NCBI RefSeq assembly: GCF_020852195.1
Contig: NZ_JADZBI010000034.1
Coordinates: 1 to 45,289 of the forward strand
Length of the DNA: 45,289 nucleotides
Direction: 5' to 3'
Source of the DNA: Hyphomicrobium sp.
GTDB lineage: Bacteria; Pseudomonadota; Alphaproteobacteria; Rhizobiales; Hyphomicrobiaceae
Shown here one piece after another: positions 22,306-31,430 of this stretch; position 1 is the first letter of the stretch; every line of letters begins with the position of its first letter. The translations under genes were made by a program, and so were the position numbers. The notes beneath the pieces are model-generated. The model saw nothing but the letters and a program-made list of their open reading frames with translations. It was not told the origin of the DNA and searched no databases.

Positions 22306-25053
22306 ATGGCAAGTAACAGAATTCACTGGAGAAAAGCCGTCCTGATGGCGAGCGTCGCCTGTGTCGCTTCGGCACCGGCGCTTGCCCAGCAAGCGGCTGA
22401 GCCGGCAGAGGGGCTGCCGGAAGTCGAGGTCATTCAGAAGAAGACTCCCGCCGCCAAGAAGAAGGCCGCCGCCCCCGTGGCGAAGAAGGCCGCACCGGCT
22501 CCGTCGCCCACGCCCCAACCTCCCCCCGAGGTGATTGACGAGGCTCCGGAGCTGGCCAACTCGCCCTACGGCGCGGCCAACAGCGGCGGCGCCCAGGCAC
22601 GCGCCGAGCAGTCGGCCCAAACGCCCATTAATCCGACACAGCTCATCCCCCAAAACCTGGAAGGCTTCTCCTCGGCGGGCACTAACCTGACCCCGGAGCT
22701 CCTGACGGAGCGCCAGCCCCGCAACCTCAACGAGGCAATGACACGCGTGCCGGGCGTGATCGTCGTCAACGATGACGGCGCGGGTCACCACGGCGGCGTC
22801 TCGGTGCGCGGCTCGCCCCCGCGGCGCTCGCGCAAGATGCTCATCATGGAGGACGGCCACACCGTCAACCTGGCCCTGTGGCTCGATCCGTCGGTGCACT
22901 ATTGGGCGCCGATCGAGCGCACGGAAAGCGTCGAGGTCCTGCGCGGCACAGTCATCACGCACGGTCCCAACAACAACTTCGGCGTCATCAACTCGCGCAA
23001 CCTGTCGCCGTTCGGACCGGATGAGACGGTCGTCAGCTCGGCCATCGGCTTCACCAAGAACAAGACCGGCTCGTTCACGCCGATCGAGATCGAGGACGAC
23101 GGCAGTCTGGAATTCGGGGACACGGTGTCGCGAAAATCCGATACGGACATCTCGGCTCGCTGGCACGTTCACACCCGGCAATCGGTCGACAACGTCGGTG
23201 TCGTGCTCTCGTACACCGGCTTGAACGCCCAGGGCTCCTGGGACACCGAGCGGCTGCGCGTCAACGATTTCTACGGCGCGCTGGGTTGGAAAGGTTCGAG
23301 CTCCGACGTCGTGGTTTCGGTGACGCATGCCCGTCAGAAGGACAGCTACGACGAGCAGAACTTCCTCGGCAACTACGAGATTGAAGGCGTCAACATCGGC
23401 CCGACGTCCGGAGACGACGACGAGGACGAGGAGGCCGCGGTCGAGATTGCGGAAGGCATCGCCGAGCAGTTCGCCGGTCTGGCGGAGCAGCAGTTCAAGC
23501 TGCTGAAGCATTGTAAAACGTGCTTTGCCCCTGCCTCTGTCTTCAATACGTACACGGGCGAGGTCTGGCGCGGCCAGGTCGTGCACAACGCCTATCTTGA
23601 CGACGACACCACCATCACCAGCCGGTTCTATGCGGGTTACCACCGCCGTGATCGCTATCAGCTGATCTCGCCCAGTGCATTCCCTGACAACACGCTGGGG
23701 GATGTGCCGGAGATCGACGATGATGAGGTTATCTTCGGATCGAACACCATGTTCGGCCGGCTCCGGACTTTCCGTCATGTCGGCGGCGAGGTGCGGGGCG
23801 AATGGGCCAACCAGCAGTTGCTCGGGTTCAAGCAGGATCTCCAGGCCGGCATTCGCTACGAATACCAGGACATGACCAACCGAAACTTCCTGGGCGCCGA
23901 CGGCGAGATCTTGAAGGACGGTGATGATGTCGGCACGACGATCTTCGATCGCTCGCTCGACGCCAACACGGTCTCCGCGTTCCTGCAATCGAACATCTAC
24001 GTGGCGCGGGACTTCAACGTCGTTCCCGGCATCCGGTTCGAGTGGTTCGAGGTCAACCGCCGCAACCGCGTGATCGCCGAGGAAGAGGGCGAGGCCGGCG
24101 AGGCGGACGACTGCCCGGCCGGGTTCGCCACGGACGACTGCCTGGAGATCGATGGCATCGACTTCGATCCGGCCAGGCCGCGCGAAAGCTTCTCGAGCTT
24201 CAACGCTCTGCCCGGGATCGCCTTCGCCTACACCGGCCTCAAGCGGACGACGGTGTTCGGCGGCTATCACCGCGGCCTGACGACAAGCGTGCTCAGGAAC
24301 GAGAATTTTCCGTCGCCGGATGAGATTGGCGACAACTTCAATCTCGGTCTGCGCAGCACGGCCATCCGCGGCATCGACTTCGAGGTGGTCGGCTTCTACC
24401 AGCGCCTGAAGGACTTCCAGTTCGGCGAGTCGTTCTCGTCGGTCACGGGCGACCGCGAGTTCGGCCGCGCCGATGAGGCCGAGATCAGCGGCGTCGAGCT
24501 CTACGGACGCCTCAATTCCCAGCCGTTCACGGGCGGATCATTGAACTTCTTCGCCGAGGCCAACTACACCTACTCCCGAGGCATCCTGAAGAAGGCGTTT
24601 ACGTTCGAGGACGACGGCAGCATCGACGACGACTTCAGCGGCAACCGCATTCCGGAGGTACCGTGGCACGTTGCAGCCCTCACGCTGGGTGTCGAGCAGA
24701 ACACGGGCTGGCGCTGGGACGCGAGCGTGACCTGGACCTACCGCGGATCGTTCTTCACCGACGCCGCCAACACACCCTACGGCTTCGGCGGCGAGGTGGA
24801 ATGCGAGCACGACGGTACGGTTGCCGGTGACGAGATCTACGAGTGCGAGATCGAGGAGGCCGGCGAGACCGGTGGCGTGCCGGACGTCTGGCTCTTGTCT
24901 GCGCGCTTCAACATGGACATCGGTGACACCGGTGCCAGCGTCTGGGTCGCGGGCGACAACCTGCTCGACAAGCTCTACATCACCGACCGCGAGGACGGCA
25001 TGAAGCCCGGCATCGGCCGCACGGTGTGGGCGGGCTTCAAATACACGTTCTGA
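22306..25053 (+). CDS. FecA-like TonB-dependent receptor with acidic, Cys-paired segments
   Basis: A 915-residue receptor starting at the ATG at 22306, with GGGAG upstream; signal peptide to about residue 27 (PALAQQ). It has the TonB-box-like LPEVEVIQ (37-44), a Lys/Ala/Pro linker (46-80) and a plug (about 110-235) with AMTRVPGVIVVND, HHGGVSVRGSPPRRSRK and MEDGHTVNLALWLD. SVEVLRGT follows, as in FecA-like receptors. The barrel ends in Phe915. Acidic stretches carry paired cysteines: KHCKTCF (403/406), DDCPAGFATDDCLE (603/612) and ECEHDG...YECEIEE (833/847). An upstream ATG at 22249 lies in the inferred leader and is not used. It probably works with the same ExbB-ExbD-TonB motor; the iron-citrate substrate of FecA is not assured. 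No signalling domain is visible, so FecI/FecR-type control is unlikely. Confidence 0.92.
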   Translation: MASNRIHWRKAVLMASVACVASAPALAQQAAEPAEGLPEVEVIQKKTPAAKKKAAAPVAKKAAPAPSPTPQPPPEVIDEAPELANSPYGAANSGGAQARAEQSAQTPINPTQLIPQNLEGFSSAGTNLTPELLTERQPRNLNEAMTRVPGVIVVNDDGAGHHGGVSVRGSPPRRSRKMLIMEDGHTVNLALWLDPSVHYWAPIERTESVEVLRGTVITHGPNNNFGVINSRNLSPFGPDETVVSSAIGFTKNKTGSFTPIEIEDDGSLEFGDTVSRKSDTDISARWHVHTRQSVDNVGVVLSYTGLNAQGSWDTERLRVNDFYGALGWKGSSSDVVVSVTHARQKDSYDEQNFLGNYEIEGVNIGPTSGDDDEDEEAAVEIAEGIAEQFAGLAEQQFKLLKHCKTCFAPASVFNTYTGEVWRGQVVHNAYLDDDTTITSRFYAGYHRRDRYQLISPSAFPDNTLGDVPEIDDDEVIFGSNTMFGRLRTFRHVGGEVRGEWANQQLLGFKQDLQAGIRYEYQDMTNRNFLGADGEILKDGDDVGTTIFDRSLDANTVSAFLQSNIYVARDFNVVPGIRFEWFEVNRRNRVIAEEEGEAGEADDCPAGFATDDCLEIDGIDFDPARPRESFSSFNALPGIAFAYTGLKRTTVFGGYHRGLTTSVLRNENFPSPDEIGDNFNLGLRSTAIRGIDFEVVGFYQRLKDFQFGESFSSVTGDREFGRADEAEISGVELYGRLNSQPFTGGSLNFFAEANYTYSRGILKKAFTFEDDGSIDDDFSGNRIPEVPWHVAALTLGVEQNTGWRWDASVTWTYRGSFFTDAANTPYGFGGEVECEHDGTVAGDEIYECEIEEAGETGGVPDVWLLSARFNMDIGDTGASVWVAGDNLLDKLYITDREDGMKPGIGRTVWAGFKYTF

Positions 25054-25091
25054 TTTCGCTCACGGCTTCTCCCGGATTGCGAAACGGCAGG

Positions 25092-25131
25092 ACGCGGCGC
25101 TTCGAAAGAAGCGCCGCGTTCCGCTATTTTT
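25092..25131 (+). terminator. Intrinsic terminator of the second receptor gene
   Basis: ACGCGGCGCTTC / GAAGCGCCGCGT (25092-25103 and 25108-25119) form a 12-bp perfect stem with a GAAA tetraloop, followed by TCCGCTATTTTTG. It lies about 40 bases after the receptor stop. This is the clearest plus-strand terminator in the window. Confidence 0.85.
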
Positions 25132-25140
25132 GAGGGCCGC

Positions 25141-25173
25141 AGGACGTGAGCCGCGCCAGCCGGCTCACGTCCT
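25141..25173. other. 13-bp inverted repeat across the mutL stop
   Basis: AGGACGTGAGCCG (25141-25153) and CGGCTCACGTCCT (25161-25173) are perfect complements with a 7-base spacer. It includes the last codons and stop of mutL (minus strand), so it may act as a 3' hairpin that ends or protects the mutL transcript. No T-run is present. Confidence 0.45.
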
Positions 25174-26958
25174 GCGGCCGAACAGTCGCTCGATGTCGGA
25201 GAGCTTGAGCTCGACGTAGGTCGGACGGCCGTGATTGCACTGCCCCGAGAACGGCGTCGCCTCCATCTCCCGCAGCAGCGCGTTCATCTCGGCGGCCGTC
25301 AGGCGGCGGCCGGCGCGCACGCTGCCGTGGCAGGCCATGCGCGAGGCCACGGCCTCGAGGCGCTCCCGGAGCGGAGCGGCCGAGCCCTCCGCCATGAGAT
25401 CGGCCGCCAGATCCTTGACGAGACCGTCCACATCGGTGCTGCCGAGCAGCGCCGGCACCTCGCGCACGGCAATGGCCGCCGTGCCGAAGCGCTCCAGCAC
25501 GAGTCCGAGCTCGGCAAGCTCTGCGGCCTTCTCGTCGAGCAGCACCGCCTCGTCGTCGCCGACCTCGACCAGTGCCGGGATCAGGAGCGCCTGGCGGGCA
25601 ACGCCGCCGTTGGCGAGCGCCCCCTTCAGGCGCTCATAGATCAGGCGCTCGTGGGCCGCGTGCTGGTCCACGATAACGACGGAGGTCTCGGTCTGCGCCA
25701 CGATGTAGGTCTCGTGAAGCTGCGCGCGCGCCGCCCCGAGCGGGCGGTGCTGGTGATCCGCGACGGGCAGGTCGTGAGCCTCGGTGGCGGCCGAGACCGC
25801 CGCCAAGCCGTCGAATGCCGCTTGCTCCTCGGCGAACCCGGCATTTCTGGCAGCTTCCGCACGCAATCCAGTGCCGTGAGGAGGCTCGGCCTGTGGCGTG
25901 GCGACGACCGTGCGTGCCAGTGTTTCGAGCGTGCGCGCGCCGCCCTGGGCGCTGGCGCGGAAGCCGGCGCCTTCGAGCGCGTGGCGCAGCGCACCGATGA
26001 TGAGGCCCCGCACGGCGCCGCTGTCGCGAAAGCGCACGTCCACCTTGGCGGGATGCACGTTGACGTCGACCTCGGTCGGCGGCAGCGCGACGAACAGCGC
26101 GAGCAGCGGATGGCGCCCTCTCGGGACGAGGTCGCCGTAGGCGGCGCGCACCGCGCCGACCAGGAGCTTGTCGCGCACGGGGCGGCCGTTGACGAACAGG
26201 AACTGATACGCCGCATCCGGCCGGTGCAGCGTCGGCAGTCCCGCGAACCCGCTGATAGAGATGCCGTCTCGCTCGCCCGACACCGGCATCGCGTCGGTCA
26301 TGAACGCCCGCCCCATGATGCGGCCAAGACGCTCCAGCATGCCGTCGGCGCTCGCGGCCGAGCGCGGCAGGCTGAGGCCCGCGCGCTCCCCCGTGGTGAG
26401 CGAGAAGCCGACGTGCGGGTGCGCCATCGCGAGGCGCTTCACTGCCTCCGAGACGGCGAGGTTCTCCGCTCGCTCCGACTTGAGGAACTTGAGCCGCGCT
26501 GGCGTCGCCGAGAACAGGTCGCGCACCTCGACTCGCGTGCCGGGGTTGAGAGCCGCCGGCTTCAGCGGCAGCTTGGTGCCGCGGTCCACGGTGATCTCGA
26601 AGGCATCGCGCGCCCCGCGCGGGCGCGAGGCGATGGTGAGGTGCGCGATGGAGCCGATGGAAGGCAACGCTTCGCCGCGGAAGCCGAGCGTGTGGATGGC
26701 GAGCAGATCGTCGCCGTCGAGCTTCGCGGTGGCATGGCGGGCGACAGAGAGGGCGAGGTCGCCCTTGTCCATGCCGCACCCGTCGTCGGTGACGCGGATC
26801 AGCGACAGCCCGCCGCCCGCGGTGACGACCTCGATCTCGGTCGCGCCGGCATCGAGTGCGTTCTCGACCAGCTCCTTGACCACGCTCGCCGGCCGCTCGA
26901 CAACCTCGCCGGCGGCGATGCGGTTGATGGTCTCGGGGCTGAGCTGGCGAATGGCCAT
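25165..26958 (-). CDS. mutL: DNA mismatch repair protein MutL, endonuclease type
   Basis: MutL links MutS mismatch recognition to strand removal. The 597-residue protein begins with the GHKL ATPase: [40 protein letters not shown], and [14 protein letters not shown]. The C-terminal domain carries the metal-binding endonuclease motif DQHA-x2-E-x4-E ([12 protein letters not shown]), ACHGSVRAG and CNHGRPT. This MutL should therefore nick DNA itself, as expected where MutH is absent. A Pro/Ala-rich linker joins the domains. The ATG at 26958 begins the conserved N-terminus. It stands alone, facing the second receptor gene. Confidence 0.97.
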   Translation of the reverse strand: MAIRQLSPETINRIAAGEVVERPASVVKELVENALDAGATEIEVVTAGGGLSLIRVTDDGCGMDKGDLALSVARHATAKLDGDDLLAIHTLGFRGEALPSIGSIAHLTIASRPRGARDAFEITVDRGTKLPLKPAALNPGTRVEVRDLFSATPARLKFLKSERAENLAVSEAVKRLAMAHPHVGFSLTTGERAGLSLPRSAASADGMLERLGRIMGRAFMTDAMPVSGERDGISISGFAGLPTLHRPDAAYQFLFVNGRPVRDKLLVGAVRAAYGDLVPRGRHPLLALFVALPPTEVDVNVHPAKVDVRFRDSGAVRGLIIGALRHALEGAGFRASAQGGARTLETLARTVVATPQAEPPHGTGLRAEAARNAGFAEEQAAFDGLAAVSAATEAHDLPVADHQHRPLGAARAQLHETYIVAQTETSVVIVDQHAAHERLIYERLKGALANGGVARQALLIPALVEVGDDEAVLLDEKAAELAELGLVLERFGTAAIAVREVPALLGSTDVDGLVKDLAADLMAEGSAAPLRERLEAVASRMACHGSVRAGRRLTAAEMNALLREMEATPFSGQCNHGRPTYVELKLSDIERLFGRRT

Positions 26959-27073
26959 TGGGAAGCGTGGACCTTGCGTCGTTGATGACCTGCCGGCCGG
27001 GCACGGCCGACTCGAAAATACCGCTGCAAGGTACTCCGCTGCCGGGCAGGCCGAAAGGGCGCGGCGGCCGCCG

Positions 27074-27517
27074 TCAGGGGCGCCTGTTCACGCGTCCGAG
27101 AAGCTGGACGATGGTCTCTCCCGGCCTGAGGCCCGGCTGCATCACGACCACCACGCGGCGCGCGGTGCGGCGGCTGTCGACCGCAATCCCGCGGCTCTGC
27201 TGCCCCGGCGCCAGGATGTCCTGCAGCTTGAGTCGCGCGATTCCGCCGTCCGCGAATTCGATCTCGACCCCGACGAGCATCACAGGCAGGCTGCCGGAGC
27301 GCACGTGGATGGCGAAGAGATGCGCTTGCTGTGCCGCGATGGGGAAACTGAGGGTCTGCGTGCGGTTGTTGGCGCGCGCCGTGCCGAGCACCTCGAGCGT
27401 CTGTCCCTTGGCGTCGCCCGCCGGCAACAGCGACCCGAGCAGGCAAAAGATGAGAGCGAGAACCGGTATCAGCGAGCGGCGTGCCGAGGTCCCGATCCTG
27501 CGCGTGGTCGTGGTCAC
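27074..27517 (-). CDS. Exported protein of unknown function, coupled to the sugar transferase gene
   Basis: A 147-residue protein with an Arg-rich start, one hydrophobic segment ([17 protein letters not shown]) and a probable cleavage after GDAKGQ. The mature part is beta-rich ([49 protein letters not shown]). No family is recognised. Its GTG start at 27517 overlaps the stop of the sugar transferase gene (GTGA), which indicates coupled translation. The context therefore suggests a role in surface polysaccharide assembly. Confidence 0.8.
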   Translation of the reverse strand: MTTTTRRIGTSARRSLIPVLALIFCLLGSLLPAGDAKGQTLEVLGTARANNRTQTLSFPIAAQQAHLFAIHVRSGSLPVMLVGVEIEFADGGIARLKLQDILAPGQQSRGIAVDSRRTARRVVVVMQPGLRPGETIVQLLGRVNRRP

Positions 27518-28068
27518 GGGGAAACCCGGTCTCCGCGGCCGGCACCGAACGTAGTCAGGATGATGAGCTGTAGGTCGGTCAGCAGCGACATCGTTCCCAG
27601 ATATTCCGCATCGCTCACCGCCAGCCGCTCCGGGTCGGACATGTCGATCCCCGCCACCTGGGCAACGCCCGTGATCCCGGGGCGGATCGCGTAGACGCCC
27701 CGCTGGCGGCGGGCGGCGATAAGGTCGGTCTGCGTGGGAAGGCAGGGCCGCGGCCCGACGAAGCTCATGTCCCCGCGGATGATGTTGAGCAATTGCGGAA
27801 GCTCGTCGAGCTTGAGCCGCCGCAGCCAGCGTCCGACCGGCGTGACCGATGACGCGGGCGTCTCATGGCTGGGAGCGTTGCGCGTCTCGGCATACATCGT
27901 GCGCAGCTTGTAGCACGTAAACGGCTGCTCCCTGAGACCGATCCGCGTCTGGCGAAAGATGGCCGGGCCGGGGGAGGTGAGCTTGACGGCGGCCATGCAG
28001 GCAAGAACAGCGGGAGCGACGACCGGAAGACTTATCAATGCGAAGGTGAGGTCGAAAATGCGCTTCAT
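27514..28068 (-). CDS. Bacterial sugar transferase (polyprenyl-phosphate sugar-1-phosphate transferase, short form)
   Basis: Enzymes of this family start polysaccharide or glycan synthesis by moving a sugar-1-phosphate from a nucleotide sugar onto undecaprenyl phosphate. The 184-residue protein begins MKRIFDLTFALISLPVVAPAV, a membrane-associated helix, and contains SPGPAIFRQTRIG, CYKLRTM, RRLKLDELPQLLNIIRGDMSFVGPRP and RPGITGVAQV, all family signatures. It lacks the extra membrane helices of WbaP/ExoY-long forms. Start at 28068 is chosen because the family begins there; the frame is open to 28149. It is 17 kb from the 4,6-dehydratase gene, whose product might feed it. Confidence 0.93.
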   Translation of the reverse strand: MKRIFDLTFALISLPVVAPAVLACMAAVKLTSPGPAIFRQTRIGLREQPFTCYKLRTMYAETRNAPSHETPASSVTPVGRWLRRLKLDELPQLLNIIRGDMSFVGPRPCLPTQTDLIAARRQRGVYAIRPGITGVAQVAGIDMSDPERLAVSDAEYLGTMSLLTDLQLIILTTFGAGRGDRVSP

Positions 28069-28190
28069 GCCGTCATTCTGAGGCTTTTCTCGGCATTCGA
28101 CAAGGAAGCGCGCGGTCGCCGGCAAGCGTCGCGCCCGCGAAATTCGCAATCAAAAGCGTTGAGATCGGCCGCGACCCTGTGGCCGTCGTG

Positions 28191-28556
28191 TTACGGATAG
28201 GACCGCGTCGGTGGACGCAAGGCGCTTGTGAAGCGCAGCGACAGCACGTTGCCGTCGCGGCCGGCCACCACGCAGTCGGCCTCCTTGCGGTCCGGGCTCG
28301 AGAAGAGCATGAGCGGCCGCGCAAGGAGCTGAGGCTTGATGTCGTCGTGCCAGAGAACGATCTGCGCCGTGAGCGGAGACATGTCGCGGATCGTGCAAGG
28401 GCGCGGCATGATCAGGCTCTCGCCCCACAGATAGCCTTCCTTCATTCGGCGGGGATTGCGGAAATCGGCCGGCTTGAGCGTCCGGCCGTTGGAACCGTCG
28501 GCGCGCGGCGCTCCCTCCCCGGAAAGGGAGGAAACGAGCGACTTCCACAGGGCCAT
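28191..28556 (-). CDS. PilZ-domain-like protein
   Basis: A 121-residue protein with a short polar N-terminus then a probable PilZ domain: CTIRDMSPLTAQIVLWHDDIKP, LMLFSSPDRKEADCVVAGRDGNVLSLRF. PilZ domains often bind cyclic di-GMP, using an RxxxR motif and a D/NxSxxG motif; here the second motif is altered (RDMSPLTA) and the first (near NPRRMKEG) is only partial, so nucleotide binding is uncertain. GGAGGAGG precedes the ATG at 28556. It may connect polysaccharide synthesis (the adjacent sugar transferase) with second-messenger control. Confidence 0.7.
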   Translation of the reverse strand: MALWKSLVSSLSGEGAPRADGSNGRTLKPADFRNPRRMKEGYLWGESLIMPRPCTIRDMSPLTAQIVLWHDDIKPQLLARPLMLFSSPDRKEADCVVAGRDGNVLSLRFTSALRPPTRSYP

Positions 28557-28705
28557 GGCCTCCTCCGTCCGCAAGAAAAGCTTGCCGTGAAGGATCGGCA
28601 ATGTTGGTGAAGAATTCCCTAAACCCTGCGGCCAGGGGCCGGAAAATCCGGAACTATCGGGTCTGGCGTCGCGTTTTTCAGATCCGCAAGTAAAGGAGAA
28701 CGAAC

Positions 28706-28855
28706 ATGGCGGATCGCAAGGTCGTGAGCCCGACGGAATCGCGGCAGGCAACCCCGCAGCGCACCAACTATCGCGTCTTGACGCGCTCTCTGTTGATCGC
28801 GCTCGTCGCCGCTGTGATCGTCTACGCGTACTTCTATCTCCAGTCGCCGGCATGA
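28706..28855 (+). CDS. Small single-span membrane protein (49 aa)
   Basis: A 49-residue protein starting MADRKVVSPTESRQ, with one membrane helix (LLIALVAAVIVYAYFYL, residues about 29-45) and a short tail. A strong ribosome binding site AAGGAGA ends six bases before the ATG. The stop is 13 bases from the convergent stop of the iron-permease-like gene. Function is unknown; such tiny proteins often act as accessory subunits of membrane complexes. Confidence 0.75.
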   Translation: MADRKVVSPTESRQATPQRTNYRVLTRSLLIALVAAVIVYAYFYLQSPA

Positions 28856-28868
28856 TCCGCGCATGGTC

Positions 28869-29291
28869 TCACCGGCCAATGCGCCGCGCCTCGAGCTCGC
28901 GCACGACATGAGCGAGGTCGTCGTCGATGAGCGGCGCGAACTTCTCGCGCAAGCGAATGAACTCGTCGTGTACGCGCTCCAGATCGTCGTCGGACATGTT
29001 GTCGAGCGCGACTAGGCCGGTGCGTGCGCCGTCCATGCAGCGTAACAACTCGTCGAGCTTGAGGGCGACGATGCGCGAGTCCCGGTTCTGCGTGTTCTGA
29101 ATGAGGAACACCATGAGGAAGGTCACGATCGTCGTGCCGGTGTTGATGAAGAGCTGCCACGTATCGGAGTAGCGGAAATATCCGCCCGTTGCGCCCCAGG
29201 TGAGAACCGTGGCGCAGGCGGCCAGGAATGCCCAGTACGATCCCACGGCGTGTGCGGCCGCCTCTGAAAATCGACGAAAAGCTTCTTTCAT
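28869..29291 (-). CDS. Low-affinity iron permease family protein
   Basis: A 140-residue protein with two membrane segments (SYWAFLAACATVLTWGATGG and LFINTGTTIVTFLMVFLIQ), directly followed by the family signature IQNTQNRDSRIVALKLDELLR. The family is named for the yeast low-affinity iron transporter; bacterial versions are short and their transport role is unproven. The ATG at 29291 is chosen because AGGAG precedes it; longer frames upstream lack homology. Relation to the TonB uptake locus 4 kb away is speculative. Confidence 0.85.
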   Translation of the reverse strand: MKEAFRRFSEAAAHAVGSYWAFLAACATVLTWGATGGYFRYSDTWQLFINTGTTIVTFLMVFLIQNTQNRDSRIVALKLDELLRCMDGARTGLVALDNMSDDDLERVHDEFIRLREKFAPLIDDDLAHVVRELEARRIGR

Positions 29292-29434
29292 CTGAAACTC
29301 CTGATCTTGACCAATGGCGGCGCATGTCTTCAGCATGCGCCCAAAATGCTGCCATGATTTCGAGCCGCTTTGATCCAACTCGGCTCTTAAGCATGGGAAA
29401 GGCCGCGGAGTTCCCCGTGGTCAGGGGGGAGCCG

Positions 29435-30334
29435 ATGTCGGTGGACGGAATCCAGATAGCCCTGTGCGCGGTCGGCGCGTTCTACGCCTTCGCCGGATAC
29501 GTGGCGACCAGGGTGGCTTTGACGTCGCACTTCGTGGATCGCGCCATCGCGGCCATCGCTTGCAAGCGTCCGAGCAAGACCGAGACCGCACAGAGCTACT
29601 GGCTGCTGGCGGCTGCGACGCTGGTCCTCGCCGGCGGCGTGGCGCTGCTCTTCCTCATCGACGTCGCGGCTTTTCTGTTCCTGCTGTCGGCGATCGGCCA
29701 GGCGCTGTACCTGTTCTACGTCGCGCCCCGCTACTTCGACGTCGAGGATGCTCCCGACGCCGTCGGGCGCCGCCGTTCCATCAACGCCTTTGTGATCTAT
29801 CTCGTCGCCACGGCGTTTGTCGTGTGGGCACTCTCGGCCGGCAAGCTGGCGAGCTGGCAGGACGTCGGTTGGCCGTGGCTGGCGCTTACCGCCGCTCTGG
29901 TCGCGGCCCATGTCGGCTACATCGTCCATACCCTTGCCGGCTCACCGGCGGCCAAGCCTCTCTTCGCGTCACCGGACGCGGATGGCGATACCGGCCGCGA
30001 TCCCTCGCAATCGACGCGCATCAAGGTCATGGCGGACTATTACGCCCATCCGCTGTGGGCGCTCGACGAAGACCTTTACGGTGACTTCCCGCCGGAGGCG
30101 CTAGAGCTTTCGCCTGAGCTGGCACAGGATCTGAACGCATGGGCGGAGGCGTTCACGTCCTCCCTCGACCCGGACAACCCGGCCGAGAGCCGCTGGAGCG
30201 AAGCCGAGCGCCAGGCGCACGAGGCGATGGCCCGGCCTCTGGCCGTCCGCCTGGCCCGCGAGCGGCCGGACCGCACGATTTTCGTGCTGGAGGCCGAGAC
30301 CGGCGTGGTCGAGGTCAGGCCTGACGGGTACTGA
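29435..30334 (+). CDS. Multi-pass membrane protein of unknown function
   Basis: A 299-residue protein with about six membrane segments in its first two-thirds (including IQIALCAVGAFYAFAGYVA and AAFLFLLSAIGQALYLFYV) and a cytoplasmic, acidic C-terminal tail of about 100 residues (MADYYAHPLWALDED...). The start at 29435 has GGGGGGAG just upstream; longer frames to 29228 overlap the divergent gene's leader. No family is recognised. The gene diverges from the iron-permease-like gene and converges on the DUF533 gene. Confidence 0.8.
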   Translation: MSVDGIQIALCAVGAFYAFAGYVATRVALTSHFVDRAIAAIACKRPSKTETAQSYWLLAAATLVLAGGVALLFLIDVAAFLFLLSAIGQALYLFYVAPRYFDVEDAPDAVGRRRSINAFVIYLVATAFVVWALSAGKLASWQDVGWPWLALTAALVAAHVGYIVHTLAGSPAAKPLFASPDADGDTGRDPSQSTRIKVMADYYAHPLWALDEDLYGDFPPEALELSPELAQDLNAWAEAFTSSLDPDNPAESRWSEAERQAHEAMARPLAVRLARERPDRTIFVLEAETGVVEVRPDGY

Positions 30335-30407
30335 GACAGGTATTGACCACCGAACGCTTCGCGGGCGCGATCGAGACTGATCGCGCCCGAGACGTACTGG
30401 AGAGCTT

Positions 30408-31211
30408 TCACGCACCCGCCGTGCGCGACTGCGGAACCGAGGTCGCCGCCGGTGCCTTCGCCGACGCCACGGCCTGATCGAGGTGCGCGACGAGTCCCTC
30501 CTCGAGACCGAGCGTTGCCGCGAGATAGCGCAGGTAGGCCTGCTCTGCCGGCGTATCGGCCTCGATCGCGATCGCCGACGCGAGGTAGACCTCGCTCCTG
30601 ACCTCGGGCGTCGAGGCCGCGGCTGTGAACTGCTGCGGCGACCATGGCGTGGCAATCTCGCGCTCGAGGAACTGGCGCTCCTCGGCCCCCACGCCGGCAT
30701 CGGCAAGGCGCCCGGCGATGCGCTGGCGCTCCTCGGCGTCGATGAGGCCGTCTGAAAGCGCGGCCGCGATCATGGCGCGCAGGAGCAGGAGCGCGTGCTC
30801 GTTGGGTGCCGGTGCGCCCGGGAGCGTCGCGCCCGCTTGCGCGGCCGACAGGAACTCGGCCGCACGTGTGCCGAGCACCGGCTTGCCTTGTTTGTAATCC
30901 GTATACGCCTTGTAGGCGAGCCCGCCGAGCGCGGCCGCGGCGCCGAGCTTCAGCGCATCGCCCGCGATCTCGCGTCCGCCCTTGGTACCGAGCAACAGGG
31001 TCGCCAGCGTACCCACGGCCGCGCCGCCGGCGAAGCTGCCGCCACGGCTGCCGAGGAAGCTCTTGGCCTGCTCGAGAAGATCAGCCGGCTGCGCGCCGGC
31101 GTCCGCTGCGCCTCGGTCGGGGCCGCGATGTGTGACCGGCACGGAGCCGGTGCCCTGCGGCTGGGCGCCGGCCCCCATCACCAAGTCGAGAAGCTTTGTG
31201 GCATCGATCAT
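30408..31211 (-). CDS. DUF533 / TerB-like inner-membrane associated protein
   Basis: A 267-residue protein that begins MIDATKLLDLVMGAG, has a Gly/Ala-rich hydrophobic region (FAGGAAVGTLATLLLGTKGGREIAGDALKLGAAAALGGLAYKAYTDYK) and a TerB-like helical C-terminal domain (LLLLRAMIAAALSDGLIDAEERQRIAGRL). This matches the YebE/DUF533 family, whose function is unclear. ATG at 31211 is preceded by AGGAG. It stands alone between convergent and divergent neighbours. Confidence 0.88.
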   Translation of the reverse strand: MIDATKLLDLVMGAGAQPQGTGSVPVTHRGPDRGAADAGAQPADLLEQAKSFLGSRGGSFAGGAAVGTLATLLLGTKGGREIAGDALKLGAAAALGGLAYKAYTDYKQGKPVLGTRAAEFLSAAQAGATLPGAPAPNEHALLLLRAMIAAALSDGLIDAEERQRIAGRLADAGVGAEERQFLEREIATPWSPQQFTAAASTPEVRSEVYLASAIAIEADTPAEQAYLRYLAATLGLEEGLVAHLDQAVASAKAPAATSVPQSRTAGA

Positions 31212-31430
31212 TTCAGTCTCCTGAGTCCCTTGACGAGCGGTAGATAGGGAGATGCCCGCAGACCTCAAGATTGCGATGCAAAAACTTCGCCGGCCGCCGC
31301 CATTCCGAAGCGCCCGTATCGGTACGGACGGATAGCGCGGATCATCCGCTTGTCTCGCGGCCGCATGTAGGCTTTAAGGCACTATCTCGTCTTCGGGAGG
31401 CGGGATCGGAAGAGACCACAAGAGCACGAG

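Noticed and set aside
22090-24270. A 726-codon minus-strand frame over the second receptor
   Set aside because: Same reason: it mirrors receptor codons and lacks motifs or a ribosome binding site.
19308-25053. Assigning the receptors to lanthanide or ferric-citrate uptake
   Set aside because: Acidic loops and FecA-like plug motifs are suggestive, but no ligand-specific gene (such as a lanthanide-dependent dehydrogenase, metallophore synthase or FecIR pair) is in the window.
25231-26985. A 584-codon plus-strand frame over mutL
   Set aside because: Antisense to an intact MutL with all catalytic motifs; the sequence is Arg/Gly/His-rich noise.
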